A program made the translations under genes and the position numbers. A stretch of 45,130 bases of DNA from a virus: positions 1 to 45,130 of IMG/VR virus record IMGVR_UViG_3300047546_003235, one strand, 5' to 3'. Each line of letters starts with the position of its first letter. Position 1 is the first letter of the stretch. Below, in pieces: positions 29,885-38,276 of the stretch. The notes under the pieces are model-generated. The model was not told where the DNA came from, did not search any database, and was given only the letters and a program-made list of their open reading frames with translations.

Positions 29885-32800
29885 ATGCCAACCTATATTG
29901 ACACCACCAACCTGAGCCCTGCAACCATCAGTACCTTGCAGGGCCCCATTATCACGCAAATACAGATCACAACCAGTGCCTACGTGGTCAAAGATGACAC
30001 TGCGGTCAGCACCACGGGCGGTTATATCAAGATTACTGGGGCCAATTTCACTGCTGGAACTCAGGTGGTCATAGGAACGGTGGCCGCCACCAGTGTGACT
30101 TATGTAAACGCCACCACTCTGAATGTGCAGGTGCCGGCTCAGGCTGCGGGAACCTATGTGGTGTATGTGACCACCAACACCGGCAGCGTGGCCATCCTGG
30201 TGAACGGCCTGACTTACAGTGGCGATCCGGTCTGGGTAACTGGCAGCACTCTCACTGCTGGACAGATAGACACGCCCATCAGCATACAACTGAGCGCCAC
30301 AGGCGATGCACCGGTGACTTATGTGCTACAGGCTGGCAGCAGTTTGCCACCTGGCGTTACTCTCTCCAGTGGTGGCCTGTTGAGTGGCACAGTGACCGGT
30401 ATTAGCAGTGAAACTGTGTACAATTTTACCATTGAAGCCATTGACGGTCAAGCACAGGAAAGTCCCAGAACATTTAGCATTACTATTACAGCTAATGATC
30501 AGTATTTTGAATACGTCACCAGTTTGTTGAGTGCAGCCACACCCACCAGTACGTTTGTCACAGACGCCAGCACCAATGGTTTTGCGGTGACAGTAAATGG
30601 TGACACCCGACCCAGTAACTTTGGTCCTTATACGCCTGGGTATTATAGTGCTTATTTTGATGGCACGGGTGATTATCTGACTGCTGGCAGTTCTGTTTCA
30701 TTGAGCAGTGATTTCACAGTTGAGGGCTGGGTATACGGAGTAAGTTACGGTTCAAATGGATTTTACCTTTATGGATTGGGTAACGATATTAATTCTAGTG
30801 GAGCAACATTCTTTATTTCAACCTCAGGGTATTTGAGAATTTTCACAAACAACGCAAATCTATTATCAGGAACAAGTGCTACCCTTACATTGAACACCTG
30901 GAATCATGTTGCATTTGTGCGAAGTTCAGGTACTGTGCGAGCATATCTCAATGGGGTTCAGGTGGATTCTGCCTCATGGTCAGGAACCATAACTGGGCTA
31001 AGTCACATCAATGCTGAATTGAATGGTTCGCCAACTGCCACAACTTATGTGGGCGGAGCCTGCTATATCAGCAATCACCGGGTGGTCACTTCAGCGGTGT
31101 ACACCTCAGCATTCACTCCACCCACCGCACCATTGACAGCCATAGCCAACACTAGTTTACTAACTTGCCAGAGTAACCGTTTTATTGATAATAGTACCAA
31201 CAACTTCACAATATCTAGATTCGGTGACACCTTGATATCAGGATTTGATCCATTCCTACCCAGCAGTAGTTACGTTGGATATGGCAGTGGATATTTTGAT
31301 GGCACTGGGGATAGTTTGTCGTTGTCAAATGTGGCAGCACTGCAACCAGGTTCAGGAGATTTCACAATAGAGTGCTGGATTAATACCGCTTATGCCAGCA
31401 CTACTACAACAGCATCGTTACTATCAGAATACAATACAGTTAGTGGCTCAGGTGAATGGATTTTAGGTGTACGCTCAAATGTAATTTATGTCTGGTTGGG
31501 CAATACCAGTTATGCTGCTGCCACAGCCGTGAATAATCAGGCCTGGAATCACATTGCCTGGGTTAGAAGTGGATCGGGAGCCAACAACAACAAAATTTAC
31601 GTGAATGGAGTTCAAGATTTACAATTTACTGACACCACAAACTTGACTGGCAACGGTGTGGCGCTGACGTTAGGAGCAGGTGTGTATGGGGGCAACTATA
31701 CTGGTTACATAAGCAATGCACGATTAGTAAAAGGCACAGCGGTTTATACCTCAGCATTTACCCCACCCACAACGCCGCTGACAGCTATTGCCAACACCAG
31801 CCTACTAACACTACAAAACAACCAGCCCAACAACAATTCAATGTTCTTGGATGCCAGTACCAACAACTTTAACATCACTAGAAATGGCAACACCACACAG
31901 GGCACATTTAGCCCCTATGGTGGTGGCTGGAGTGCGTATTTTGATGGCGACGGGGATAATCTTATACTTGCTCCCAATGCTGGTTTTAGTTTTGGCACTG
32001 GCGATTTTACTGTGGAATTTTGGGTCTATTATCCACCATACTCAAACGTGGACGGAAAAATGGTATTAGATTCTAGACCTGGATCAACCAATGGACCTTA
32101 TTGGGTTTTTGGAGCAAACGGTTCAGGTATAATGACGTTTACTACAATGACCAGTGGTGGAGTGACAATTTCTGACACCGTAGCTCGTACTAATCAATGG
32201 GTGCATTATGCGGCCACAAGATCGGGTACATCATTGCGGTTATTTGCCAATGGCACTCAAGTTGCTTCTGCTACAAATTCTGACAATATATCATCTAGTG
32301 ATTTGCGTATAGGCACGAATGCATATGCAGGCTCAGCTCCAACTACTCAATGGGTTGGGTATATCAGTAATGTACGAGTCGTCAAAGGCACCGCAGTTTA
32401 CACAAGTAATTTTACACCCAGCACGACACCTTTAACTCCCATAGCCAACACACAATTATTGACCTGTGCCGACAACAGATTCATAGACGACAGTCCAAAC
32501 AACTTTGCTATTACCCGCAATGGTAATACTAGTATTCAACGCTTCAACCCATTCAATCCTGTCACGACCACACCCACAAGTTATAGTGGTTATTTTGATG
32601 GCAGTGCAGCGTTTCTAAGTCTTGCTGATAATACTGCCTTCAATTTTGGAACTGGGGATGCAACTGTTGAGTTTTGGTTTAATTCTCCTGGTACCTCAAA
32701 TAATTACCCAGGCATTATTAGTTCCGTAGACTACAATACATCTGGATCTGCCAGTATTCGGTTTGATAATACTGGCTACAAAGGCAAGGTGTTTATGTAT

Positions 32801-34378
32801 ATTAACGGCGGAGGTGACCCCGTTATCGCAAGCACATCTACAATTTCTTACAACACTTGGACGCATGTTGCAATCACAAGGTCCGGTACATCGTTGAAGA
32901 TGTATATCAATGGAACACTTGATACAACTGTTACAATCAGCGTATCTTTGGGTTGGTATCTTAGTTATGGCGGGATGAGAATTGGTCGCGGCTTTGATGT
33001 AGACGGTGCTAGTGCTTATTTTCCGGGATATGTGTCTAATGTAAGACTTGTTAAAGGATCGGTTGTTTATACAGCTAACTTTACTCCAAGCACCACTCCG
33101 CTAACAGCTATTGCCAATACCAGCCTATTAACCTGTCAATCGGCAACCTTTATAGATAATAGCGCCAACAACTTTACAATTACAGCCAATGGTGCTGCTG
33201 CACCCCGCCAGTTTAACCCCTTTGGTTGGACCAGTACTACTGGCAGTTCAGCAGCATATACACCTGCCTTGTATGGTGGATCGGGTTATTTTGATGGCAC
33301 TGGGGATTATTTAAGTCTAACACAAAGTGCATTAGCTGTGAAGGCGGGCAATTTCACTATTGAATGTTGGACTTATATTACAGGATCTGTAAGTAATTGT
33401 GGTATTTGGCAGTTGGGCTCAACTCTTTTCCCTGCATCACAGGACGGTCTGGCTGTTGCAGCAGTAAGCAGTGCCTGGCAAATTTACTTCGCAGGATCAA
33501 ATACCAGTGGAGGTACCGCTGCATTGAATACCTGGTACCATTTGGCACTGGTTCGTTCAGGAACAAATCTCAGACTTTATGTAAACGGAATCAGTGTGAT
33601 TTCAGTCACTGACAGCACAAATTACACCGGAACAGCCTTGTCCATCGGTGGATATTATACCACAAGTTATCTTATGACTGGGTACGTGAGCGATATGCGT
33701 ATAACTGCAGGAGTTGCACGTTACACCAGTAACTTCCAGCCACCCATTGCACCGCTCACTGCCCTACCTAACACAGTATTACTAAACAACATGACCGGTG
33801 CTGGCATCTATGACAGCAGCATGATTGCCAATTATGAAACTGTGGGCAATGCCGGCATTAACACTGCCTTAAAGAAATACGGCAACACTAGTATGTATTT
33901 TGATGGCACTGGAGATTATGTGTTTGCTCCTTCTAGTGCCACCACAAGGCTCGCCGGTGATTTTACAATTGAACTTTGGGCCTATCGTGCTGCATCTGGT
34001 AACTACAGGGCGTTTACTATCGGGGACTCAGTTGGCACTAGTGGCATTGAAATTTATGTGTCTGGTGCAAACTGGGTAGTTTACAGTAACAGTGCAACCA
34101 GAATTACAGGTGCAAGTGCCACAAGAGAAGTTTGGACACATCTGGCTCTGGTTCGTTCGGGTTCAACAGTAACTCTGTATGTAAACGGTACAGCTTCGGG
34201 CAGCACATGGTCATCGTCGGCTACTTTCAGTGGTGCAGTTTATGTTGGTGCAGAGTTTTTCAATGGTGGAGTTACTTCAGATACCAATGGATACATTGAT
34301 GACTTCAGAATCACCAATGGTATAGCTCGTTATACTACGACCTTTACACCACCTACATCACCCTACATCAGATTCTGA
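29885..34378 (+). CDS. giant LamG-module virion protein 2
   Basis: A 1,497-residue tandem paralogue of the preceding gene. The IPT/TIG-like and Ig-like N-terminal domains are nearly the same (VPAQAAGTYVVYVTTNTGSV). The last module is also shared (NNMTGAGIYDSSMIANYET). Between them are six LamG-type modules in all (FDGTGDYLTAGSS, FDGTGDSLSLSN, FDGDGDNLILAPN, FDGSAAFLSLADN, FDGTGDYLSLTQS, FDGTGDYVFAPSS). The middle modules differ from those of gene 1 and are more A+T-rich, as if swapped in. A probable surface-binding virion protein. Confidence 0.85.
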   Translation: MPTYIDTTNLSPATISTLQGPIITQIQITTSAYVVKDDTAVSTTGGYIKITGANFTAGTQVVIGTVAATSVTYVNATTLNVQVPAQAAGTYVVYVTTNTGSVAILVNGLTYSGDPVWVTGSTLTAGQIDTPISIQLSATGDAPVTYVLQAGSSLPPGVTLSSGGLLSGTVTGISSETVYNFTIEAIDGQAQESPRTFSITITANDQYFEYVTSLLSAATPTSTFVTDASTNGFAVTVNGDTRPSNFGPYTPGYYSAYFDGTGDYLTAGSSVSLSSDFTVEGWVYGVSYGSNGFYLYGLGNDINSSGATFFISTSGYLRIFTNNANLLSGTSATLTLNTWNHVAFVRSSGTVRAYLNGVQVDSASWSGTITGLSHINAELNGSPTATTYVGGACYISNHRVVTSAVYTSAFTPPTAPLTAIANTSLLTCQSNRFIDNSTNNFTISRFGDTLISGFDPFLPSSSYVGYGSGYFDGTGDSLSLSNVAALQPGSGDFTIECWINTAYASTTTTASLLSEYNTVSGSGEWILGVRSNVIYVWLGNTSYAAATAVNNQAWNHIAWVRSGSGANNNKIYVNGVQDLQFTDTTNLTGNGVALTLGAGVYGGNYTGYISNARLVKGTAVYTSAFTPPTTPLTAIANTSLLTLQNNQPNNNSMFLDASTNNFNITRNGNTTQGTFSPYGGGWSAYFDGDGDNLILAPNAGFSFGTGDFTVEFWVYYPPYSNVDGKMVLDSRPGSTNGPYWVFGANGSGIMTFTTMTSGGVTISDTVARTNQWVHYAATRSGTSLRLFANGTQVASATNSDNISSSDLRIGTNAYAGSAPTTQWVGYISNVRVVKGTAVYTSNFTPSTTPLTPIANTQLLTCADNRFIDDSPNNFAITRNGNTSIQRFNPFNPVTTTPTSYSGYFDGSAAFLSLADNTAFNFGTGDATVEFWFNSPGTSNNYPGIISSVDYNTSGSASIRFDNTGYKGKVFMYINGGGDPVIASTSTISYNTWTHVAITRSGTSLKMYINGTLDTTVTISVSLGWYLSYGGMRIGRGFDVDGASAYFPGYVSNVRLVKGSVVYTANFTPSTTPLTAIANTSLLTCQSATFIDNSANNFTITANGAAAPRQFNPFGWTSTTGSSAAYTPALYGGSGYFDGTGDYLSLTQSALAVKAGNFTIECWTYITGSVSNCGIWQLGSTLFPASQDGLAVAAVSSAWQIYFAGSNTSGGTAALNTWYHLALVRSGTNLRLYVNGISVISVTDSTNYTGTALSIGGYYTTSYLMTGYVSDMRITAGVARYTSNFQPPIAPLTALPNTVLLNNMTGAGIYDSSMIANYETVGNAGINTALKKYGNTSMYFDGTGDYVFAPSSATTRLAGDFTIELWAYRAASGNYRAFTIGDSVGTSGIEIYVSGANWVVYSNSATRITGASATREVWTHLALVRSGSTVTLYVNGTASGSTWSSSATFSGAVYVGAEFFNGGVTSDTNGYIDDFRITNGIARYTTTFTPPTSPYIRF

Positions 34379-34382
34379 CGCC

Positions 34383-35042
34383 ATGAACTTCCAAGAAATC
34401 ACAGAGAACTCCAGTGATCGCATCTATCAGATACTGGACCAGCATGGCTATACTCTGCTGGGCTCGGGTGCAGATGCCAGCGTCTGGACCAAGAGTGAAG
34501 CAGAAGTGATCAAGATCATCCTACCCGAAGATCCAGACACACTGGCGCAGGCCATGCACACATTCTATCGCTTCTATGAATTCTGTCAGGCACACCCTGA
34601 ATACGAAAATCTACCCAGATTTGTGGACATAGGCGGTGCTCATCATAAGATATTCACGCTGGAGGGGCAAGATTATGTCATGATCGGACAGGAGCGGCTG
34701 GAGCCCATACCGCGTGGCAGCTTCGCAGAGGCCATGGTCTGGATCATGAGCAGTCAGGCGCCCACTGGGCAACGCTGGGAGCAATTGCGACCCAAGCTAA
34801 AACATCCGGAATTCTGGGCACATTTCACTGATGGCATGGATGTGCAAGAGATAGTGCACTATGTGGGCAACTGGACACGTAAAGATGCTGCCAAGTGGGC
34901 TGTGCTGTACACACTCATGGCACTGCTGTACCACACGGGACGCATCAATCATCTGGACTGGGACCTGCACACAGAAAATGCCATGATGCGTGACGGTCAC
35001 ATGATTGTGATCACGGATCCCTGGTTCAACACCCGCACTTGA
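34383..35042 (+). CDS. protein kinase-like protein, possible injected head protein
   Basis: A 219-residue protein starting 4 nt after the LamG gene. After MNFQEITEN (head-targeting-like, ITE) comes a kinase-like fold: glycine loop GSGADASVW (27-35), K44 (EVIKIIL), a helical lobe, then catalytic-loop-like D194-L-H-T-E-N199 (HLDWDLHTENAMM) and D212-P-W in place of DFG. This is the aminoglycoside phosphotransferase/small-kinase layout. Phosphorylation of a host protein or small molecule on entry is plausible. The key Lys, Asp, Asn and Asp are all present. The substrate is unknown. Confidence 0.72.
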   Translation: MNFQEITENSSDRIYQILDQHGYTLLGSGADASVWTKSEAEVIKIILPEDPDTLAQAMHTFYRFYEFCQAHPEYENLPRFVDIGGAHHKIFTLEGQDYVMIGQERLEPIPRGSFAEAMVWIMSSQAPTGQRWEQLRPKLKHPEFWAHFTDGMDVQEIVHYVGNWTRKDAAKWAVLYTLMALLYHTGRINHLDWDLHTENAMMRDGHMIVITDPWFNTRT

Positions 35043-35070
35043 CGGGTATATTCAGGGCAGTTACGCAACA

Positions 35071-35078
35071 AATAAATA
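35071..35078 (+). promoter_or_regulatory. T4-type late promoter element
   Basis: AATAAATACA, predicted start about 15 nt before the ATG at 35099; unlike the leaderless cases, an AAGGAG Shine-Dalgarno lies in between. Confidence 0.6.
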
Positions 35079-35098
35079 CAACATATCAAGGAGCAATC

Positions 35099-36448
35099 AT
35101 GGGAATAACAATATCAGGTGGAATGAGCTTTTCAGGTGGACTCACGGTGATCAGTCCCCCCACCGGCGCCACAGGCAGCAGCTGGATAGCATATTTGGCG
35201 GATTCAGGAAATACCAATCTTCTTTTGGATAAGATGGTAGTGGATGCATCAGGAAATATCTATACCACTGGCAAGTCTCAGAGCGGTTCACTGTGCGTGA
35301 TGCTCAAGCACAACACAGAGGGAGTGCTACAGTGGCAACGACAATTTACAGGTATCAGTGAAATAAATGGCCCGGCCATATCAAACGGAGATCCGGCTTT
35401 TGTGGGTTATAACTACAATAATGTTGCTGATATAGCTCTGGGATTAATGAACTCTGCAGGTACCATGCAGTGGTCTCGTAATTTGACTAGTGCTAACTAT
35501 GAAATCGCAGCTAACCGCGGCTGTGCCACAGACAGCTCCGGCAACATTTTTATATTGGGTGCGGCAGCCAGTTCAGGATTCAGCGACTACAACATGCTTG
35601 TGGCCAAATACAATAGTTCAGGGGTCATTCAGTGGCAACGTTCGCTGGGTCAAGTTTCTCCCAGTAACAGTGAATACCCCAACTGGTGTGCAGTTGATAG
35701 CTCAGGTGCATTTTTAATTGGGGGCAGTGCTCGTATCAGTGCTTTTGATGCGAGTTTGGGATTTTTAGCCAAGATAGACTCTGCAGGTAACCTGCTCTGG
35801 CAACGCTATCTAGGCACGTCTTACGGTGGTGGGTTTCGCGGTATAAATGTAGACAGCTCTGGTAATGTTTACACAGTATCACAAACCAGTCAAACAGCCA
35901 CAGTGGCCAAATGGAACAGTAGTGGTACGTTGCAATGGCAGCGATACATGACCAATAATATCACCATTGATGGTCAAGCTGTGACGGCGGACAGTGCAGG
36001 AAATGTGTATTTCACTGGTTATACTACTTTGACTGGCTACAGTCCCATTTACACAGTGGTGGTCAAGTGGAACAGCAGCGGTACCTTGCAATGGCAGCGA
36101 TATATAGGTATCACTGGCACAACACAATTTACCGGAGCGGATATTGCAGTAGACACGGTGGGCAATTATTATGTACTAAACCAGTACTATCCCAACAACT
36201 ATCCCACTAGTGCCACAAAAAGTTTGATAACCAAGTTGCCCACAGATGGCACTCGTACTGGCACCTATTCCGTGGGTGGTATAAATGTGACTTACGGTTC
36301 CATAGGATTTACAGAAGGGCCAGGAAGTTTGAGTTCAGGTGCTCCTTCTTTCCCCTTTACCACCAGTTCTTACACTGACTCCGCCGGCAATCTCTCAGTA
36401 TCCACAAGCAATACAACCTCAACCACCACCACAATAGCCTCATCATAA
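35099..36448 (+). CDS. beta-propeller-like (SBBP-type) virion protein with shared N-terminal module
   Basis: A 449-residue protein; ATG 35099 (AAGGAG) is chosen, because an upstream reading from 35039 overlaps the kinase gene. It starts MGITISGGMSFSGGLTVI, a module shared with the next two genes. The body has at least seven repeats of 'VDSSGNVYTTG ... AKWNSSGTLQWQRY' type (for example VVKWNSSGTLQWQRYIG), the SBBP/beta-propeller pattern. It ends in a Ser/Thr-rich tail (STSNTTSTTTTIASS). Probably a receptor-binding or decoration protein with an interchangeable head. Confidence 0.75.
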   Translation: MGITISGGMSFSGGLTVISPPTGATGSSWIAYLADSGNTNLLLDKMVVDASGNIYTTGKSQSGSLCVMLKHNTEGVLQWQRQFTGISEINGPAISNGDPAFVGYNYNNVADIALGLMNSAGTMQWSRNLTSANYEIAANRGCATDSSGNIFILGAAASSGFSDYNMLVAKYNSSGVIQWQRSLGQVSPSNSEYPNWCAVDSSGAFLIGGSARISAFDASLGFLAKIDSAGNLLWQRYLGTSYGGGFRGINVDSSGNVYTVSQTSQTATVAKWNSSGTLQWQRYMTNNITIDGQAVTADSAGNVYFTGYTTLTGYSPIYTVVVKWNSSGTLQWQRYIGITGTTQFTGADIAVDTVGNYYVLNQYYPNNYPTSATKSLITKLPTDGTRTGTYSVGGINVTYGSIGFTEGPGSLSSGAPSFPFTTSSYTDSAGNLSVSTSNTTSTTTTIASS

Positions 36449-36460
36449 AGGAACAACAAA

Positions 36461-37354
36461 ATGCCAATCTCAATCACAGGTGGATTAACATTTTCAGGCG
36501 GTGGCATGACACTGGCTGGCAACAACCCAGACCCTATTATACCAGGTCAACAAGCATATACTACCCCAGGAACTTACAGCTGGACCGCGCCAGCCACAGT
36601 GACCAGCGTTTGCGTGGTTTGCGTGGGTGGCGGTGGCGGTGGAGCCCGAGATGATGGGGGCGGCGGCACTGGTGGCGGAGGTGGTGGGCTTGGTTGGAAA
36701 AACAACATCTCAGTTACTCCCGGACAGAGCTATACTGTGGTGGTGGGTGCAGGAGGTACAGCACCCACCGGTTATAGTAGCGGCAACGGAGGCGCTGGGG
36801 GCGATAGTTACTTTATAAGTTTGGCTACTGTTGCTGGATATGGTGGAGCTGGTGGCAAGAGGAACGGTGATACTTCATTGGGCGGTACATATACTGGAGA
36901 CGGAGGAGGCAATGGCGGTGATTCTGATTTCTGGTGCAGCGGCGCCGGCGCAGCCGGATACTCCGGAAAAGGAGGCAATGGTGTTGGATATGGTTCTAGC
37001 ACAAAAAATGGCAATGCTGGCAGTGGTGGTGGTGGAGGTTCTGGTGGATATGGAGATGGCGTAGGTCGCGGTGCCGGTGGTGGTGGTGTGGGTATACTAG
37101 GACAAGGAGCCAACGGTGCTGGCGGTGCTGGTAGCGGGGGCAGCAGTTCCGGTGGCGGTGGAGGCTCAGGTGGTACAGCTGGTAATAACTCAGGTGGTAG
37201 TGCACCCAGCGGTACTCCCCCCACTGGTGGTTCTTATGGAGGAGGAGGCGGTACCGGATACTATAGTTTGGCTGGACCAGGAGGCGGTGGCGCAGTCAGA
37301 ATAATCTGGGGCACAGGTCGTGCATTCCCTAGTACTAACACAGGTAATGTATAA
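36461..37354 (+). CDS. glycine-rich adhesin-like virion protein 1
   Basis: A 297-residue protein with AAGGAA before the ATG. It starts MPISITGGLTFSGGGMTL (shared module). A beta segment YTTPGTYSWTAPATVTSVCV follows, then about 200 residues dominated by Gly with Ser, Ala and Tyr. It closes with GGGAVRIIWG, a common ending of such proteins. Long polyglycine regions occur in phage receptor-binding adhesins, where they form helix bundles. Host recognition is the likely role. Confidence 0.75.
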   Translation: MPISITGGLTFSGGGMTLAGNNPDPIIPGQQAYTTPGTYSWTAPATVTSVCVVCVGGGGGGARDDGGGGTGGGGGGLGWKNNISVTPGQSYTVVVGAGGTAPTGYSSGNGGAGGDSYFISLATVAGYGGAGGKRNGDTSLGGTYTGDGGGNGGDSDFWCSGAGAAGYSGKGGNGVGYGSSTKNGNAGSGGGGGSGGYGDGVGRGAGGGGVGILGQGANGAGGAGSGGSSSGGGGGSGGTAGNNSGGSAPSGTPPTGGSYGGGGGTGYYSLAGPGGGGAVRIIWGTGRAFPSTNTGNV

Positions 37355-37363
37355 GGAACAAAC

Positions 37364-38251
37364 ATGGGAATAACAATCACAGGAGGATTGAGTTTTTCAG
37401 GTGGTGGTATATCATATGTTCCTCCGCCACCACCTTCAGTTTCTATTTCATATTTGATGGTTGCAGGTGGGGGTGCAGGGTCCCGGATTGATTCAGCACC
37501 AGGAGGCGGAGCTGGTGGTGTACTGTCTGGCACCACTTCGGCTCTGACTGCAGTAACATATACCATATCCATAGGTGGGGGCGGCACTGCCAGTTGGTCC
37601 AGCGGTACTGCTGGTGCCAATACCACTGCATTTTCGCTCACTGCAGTGGGTGGGGGCGGCACGTATGGTGGCAACGGTGGTTCCGGGGGTGGTGGATATT
37701 ACCAGGGAAATGCATTCTTCCCCACCACAGCTCCAGGCACAGGAACTGCAGGACCTCCCAGACAAGGCTATAATGGAGGCTATCACTACGGCAGCGGAGG
37801 TAACGGTACTTCTGGTGGAGGCGGTGGTGGAGCCGGAGCTGCTGGTGGTGATGCTGGATTCAAGCAAGGAGGTGCAGGCGGCACCGGCGTTGTCAATCCC
37901 ATTGCAGGGAGCACTATAGGACAACTCAGTGGTGGCAGTTATTATGTTGGCGGTGGTGGCGGTGGTGCCGCTTACGGTTCTAGTCCAGCAGGCGGCGCGG
38001 CCGGCTTGGGAGGCGGTGGGCGTGGTGCGGCCAGTTTTTCCTATGATGCCACTGCAGGAACTGTGAACACTGGAGGGGGTGGTGGAGGTGGCAGTGGAAG
38101 CGGAACCATTGGTAATGGTGGATCTGGCGTAGTGATAATAAGATATTCAGATGCATTTGCGGCTGCAACAACCACTGGAAGCCCTGCAGTAACAGTATCC
38201 GGAGGTTTCAGAACTTATACATTTACTGGTTCAGGTTCAATAACATTCTGA
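37364..38251 (+). CDS. glycine-rich adhesin-like virion protein 2
   Basis: A 295-residue paralogue of the previous gene, with AAGGAA before the ATG. It starts MGITITGGLSFSGGGISY, then a segment ISYLMVAGGGAGS, long glycine-rich stretches, and an ending with GSGVVIIRYSD followed by VSGGFRTYTFTGSGS. Two adjacent glycine-rich genes with the same head suggest alternative receptor-binding tips. Confidence 0.75.
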   Translation: MGITITGGLSFSGGGISYVPPPPPSVSISYLMVAGGGAGSRIDSAPGGGAGGVLSGTTSALTAVTYTISIGGGGTASWSSGTAGANTTAFSLTAVGGGGTYGGNGGSGGGGYYQGNAFFPTTAPGTGTAGPPRQGYNGGYHYGSGGNGTSGGGGGGAGAAGGDAGFKQGGAGGTGVVNPIAGSTIGQLSGGSYYVGGGGGGAAYGSSPAGGAAGLGGGGRGAASFSYDATAGTVNTGGGGGGGSGSGTIGNGGSGVVIIRYSDAFAAATTTGSPAVTVSGGFRTYTFTGSGSITF

Positions 38252-38261
38252 CGGATTTAAT

Positions 38262-38269
38262 CATAAATA
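38262..38269 (+). promoter_or_regulatory. T4-type late promoter element, near-leaderless
   Basis: CATAAATACTATACT then ATG at 38277. The predicted transcript start is about 2 nt before the ATG, with no room for a Shine-Dalgarno. Confidence 0.65.
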
Positions 38270-38276
38270 CTATACT

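Noticed and set aside
36808-37224. Proline-rich minus-strand frame
   Set aside because: It is the reverse reading of GGN-rich glycine codons in the adhesin gene, so its proline content is automatic.
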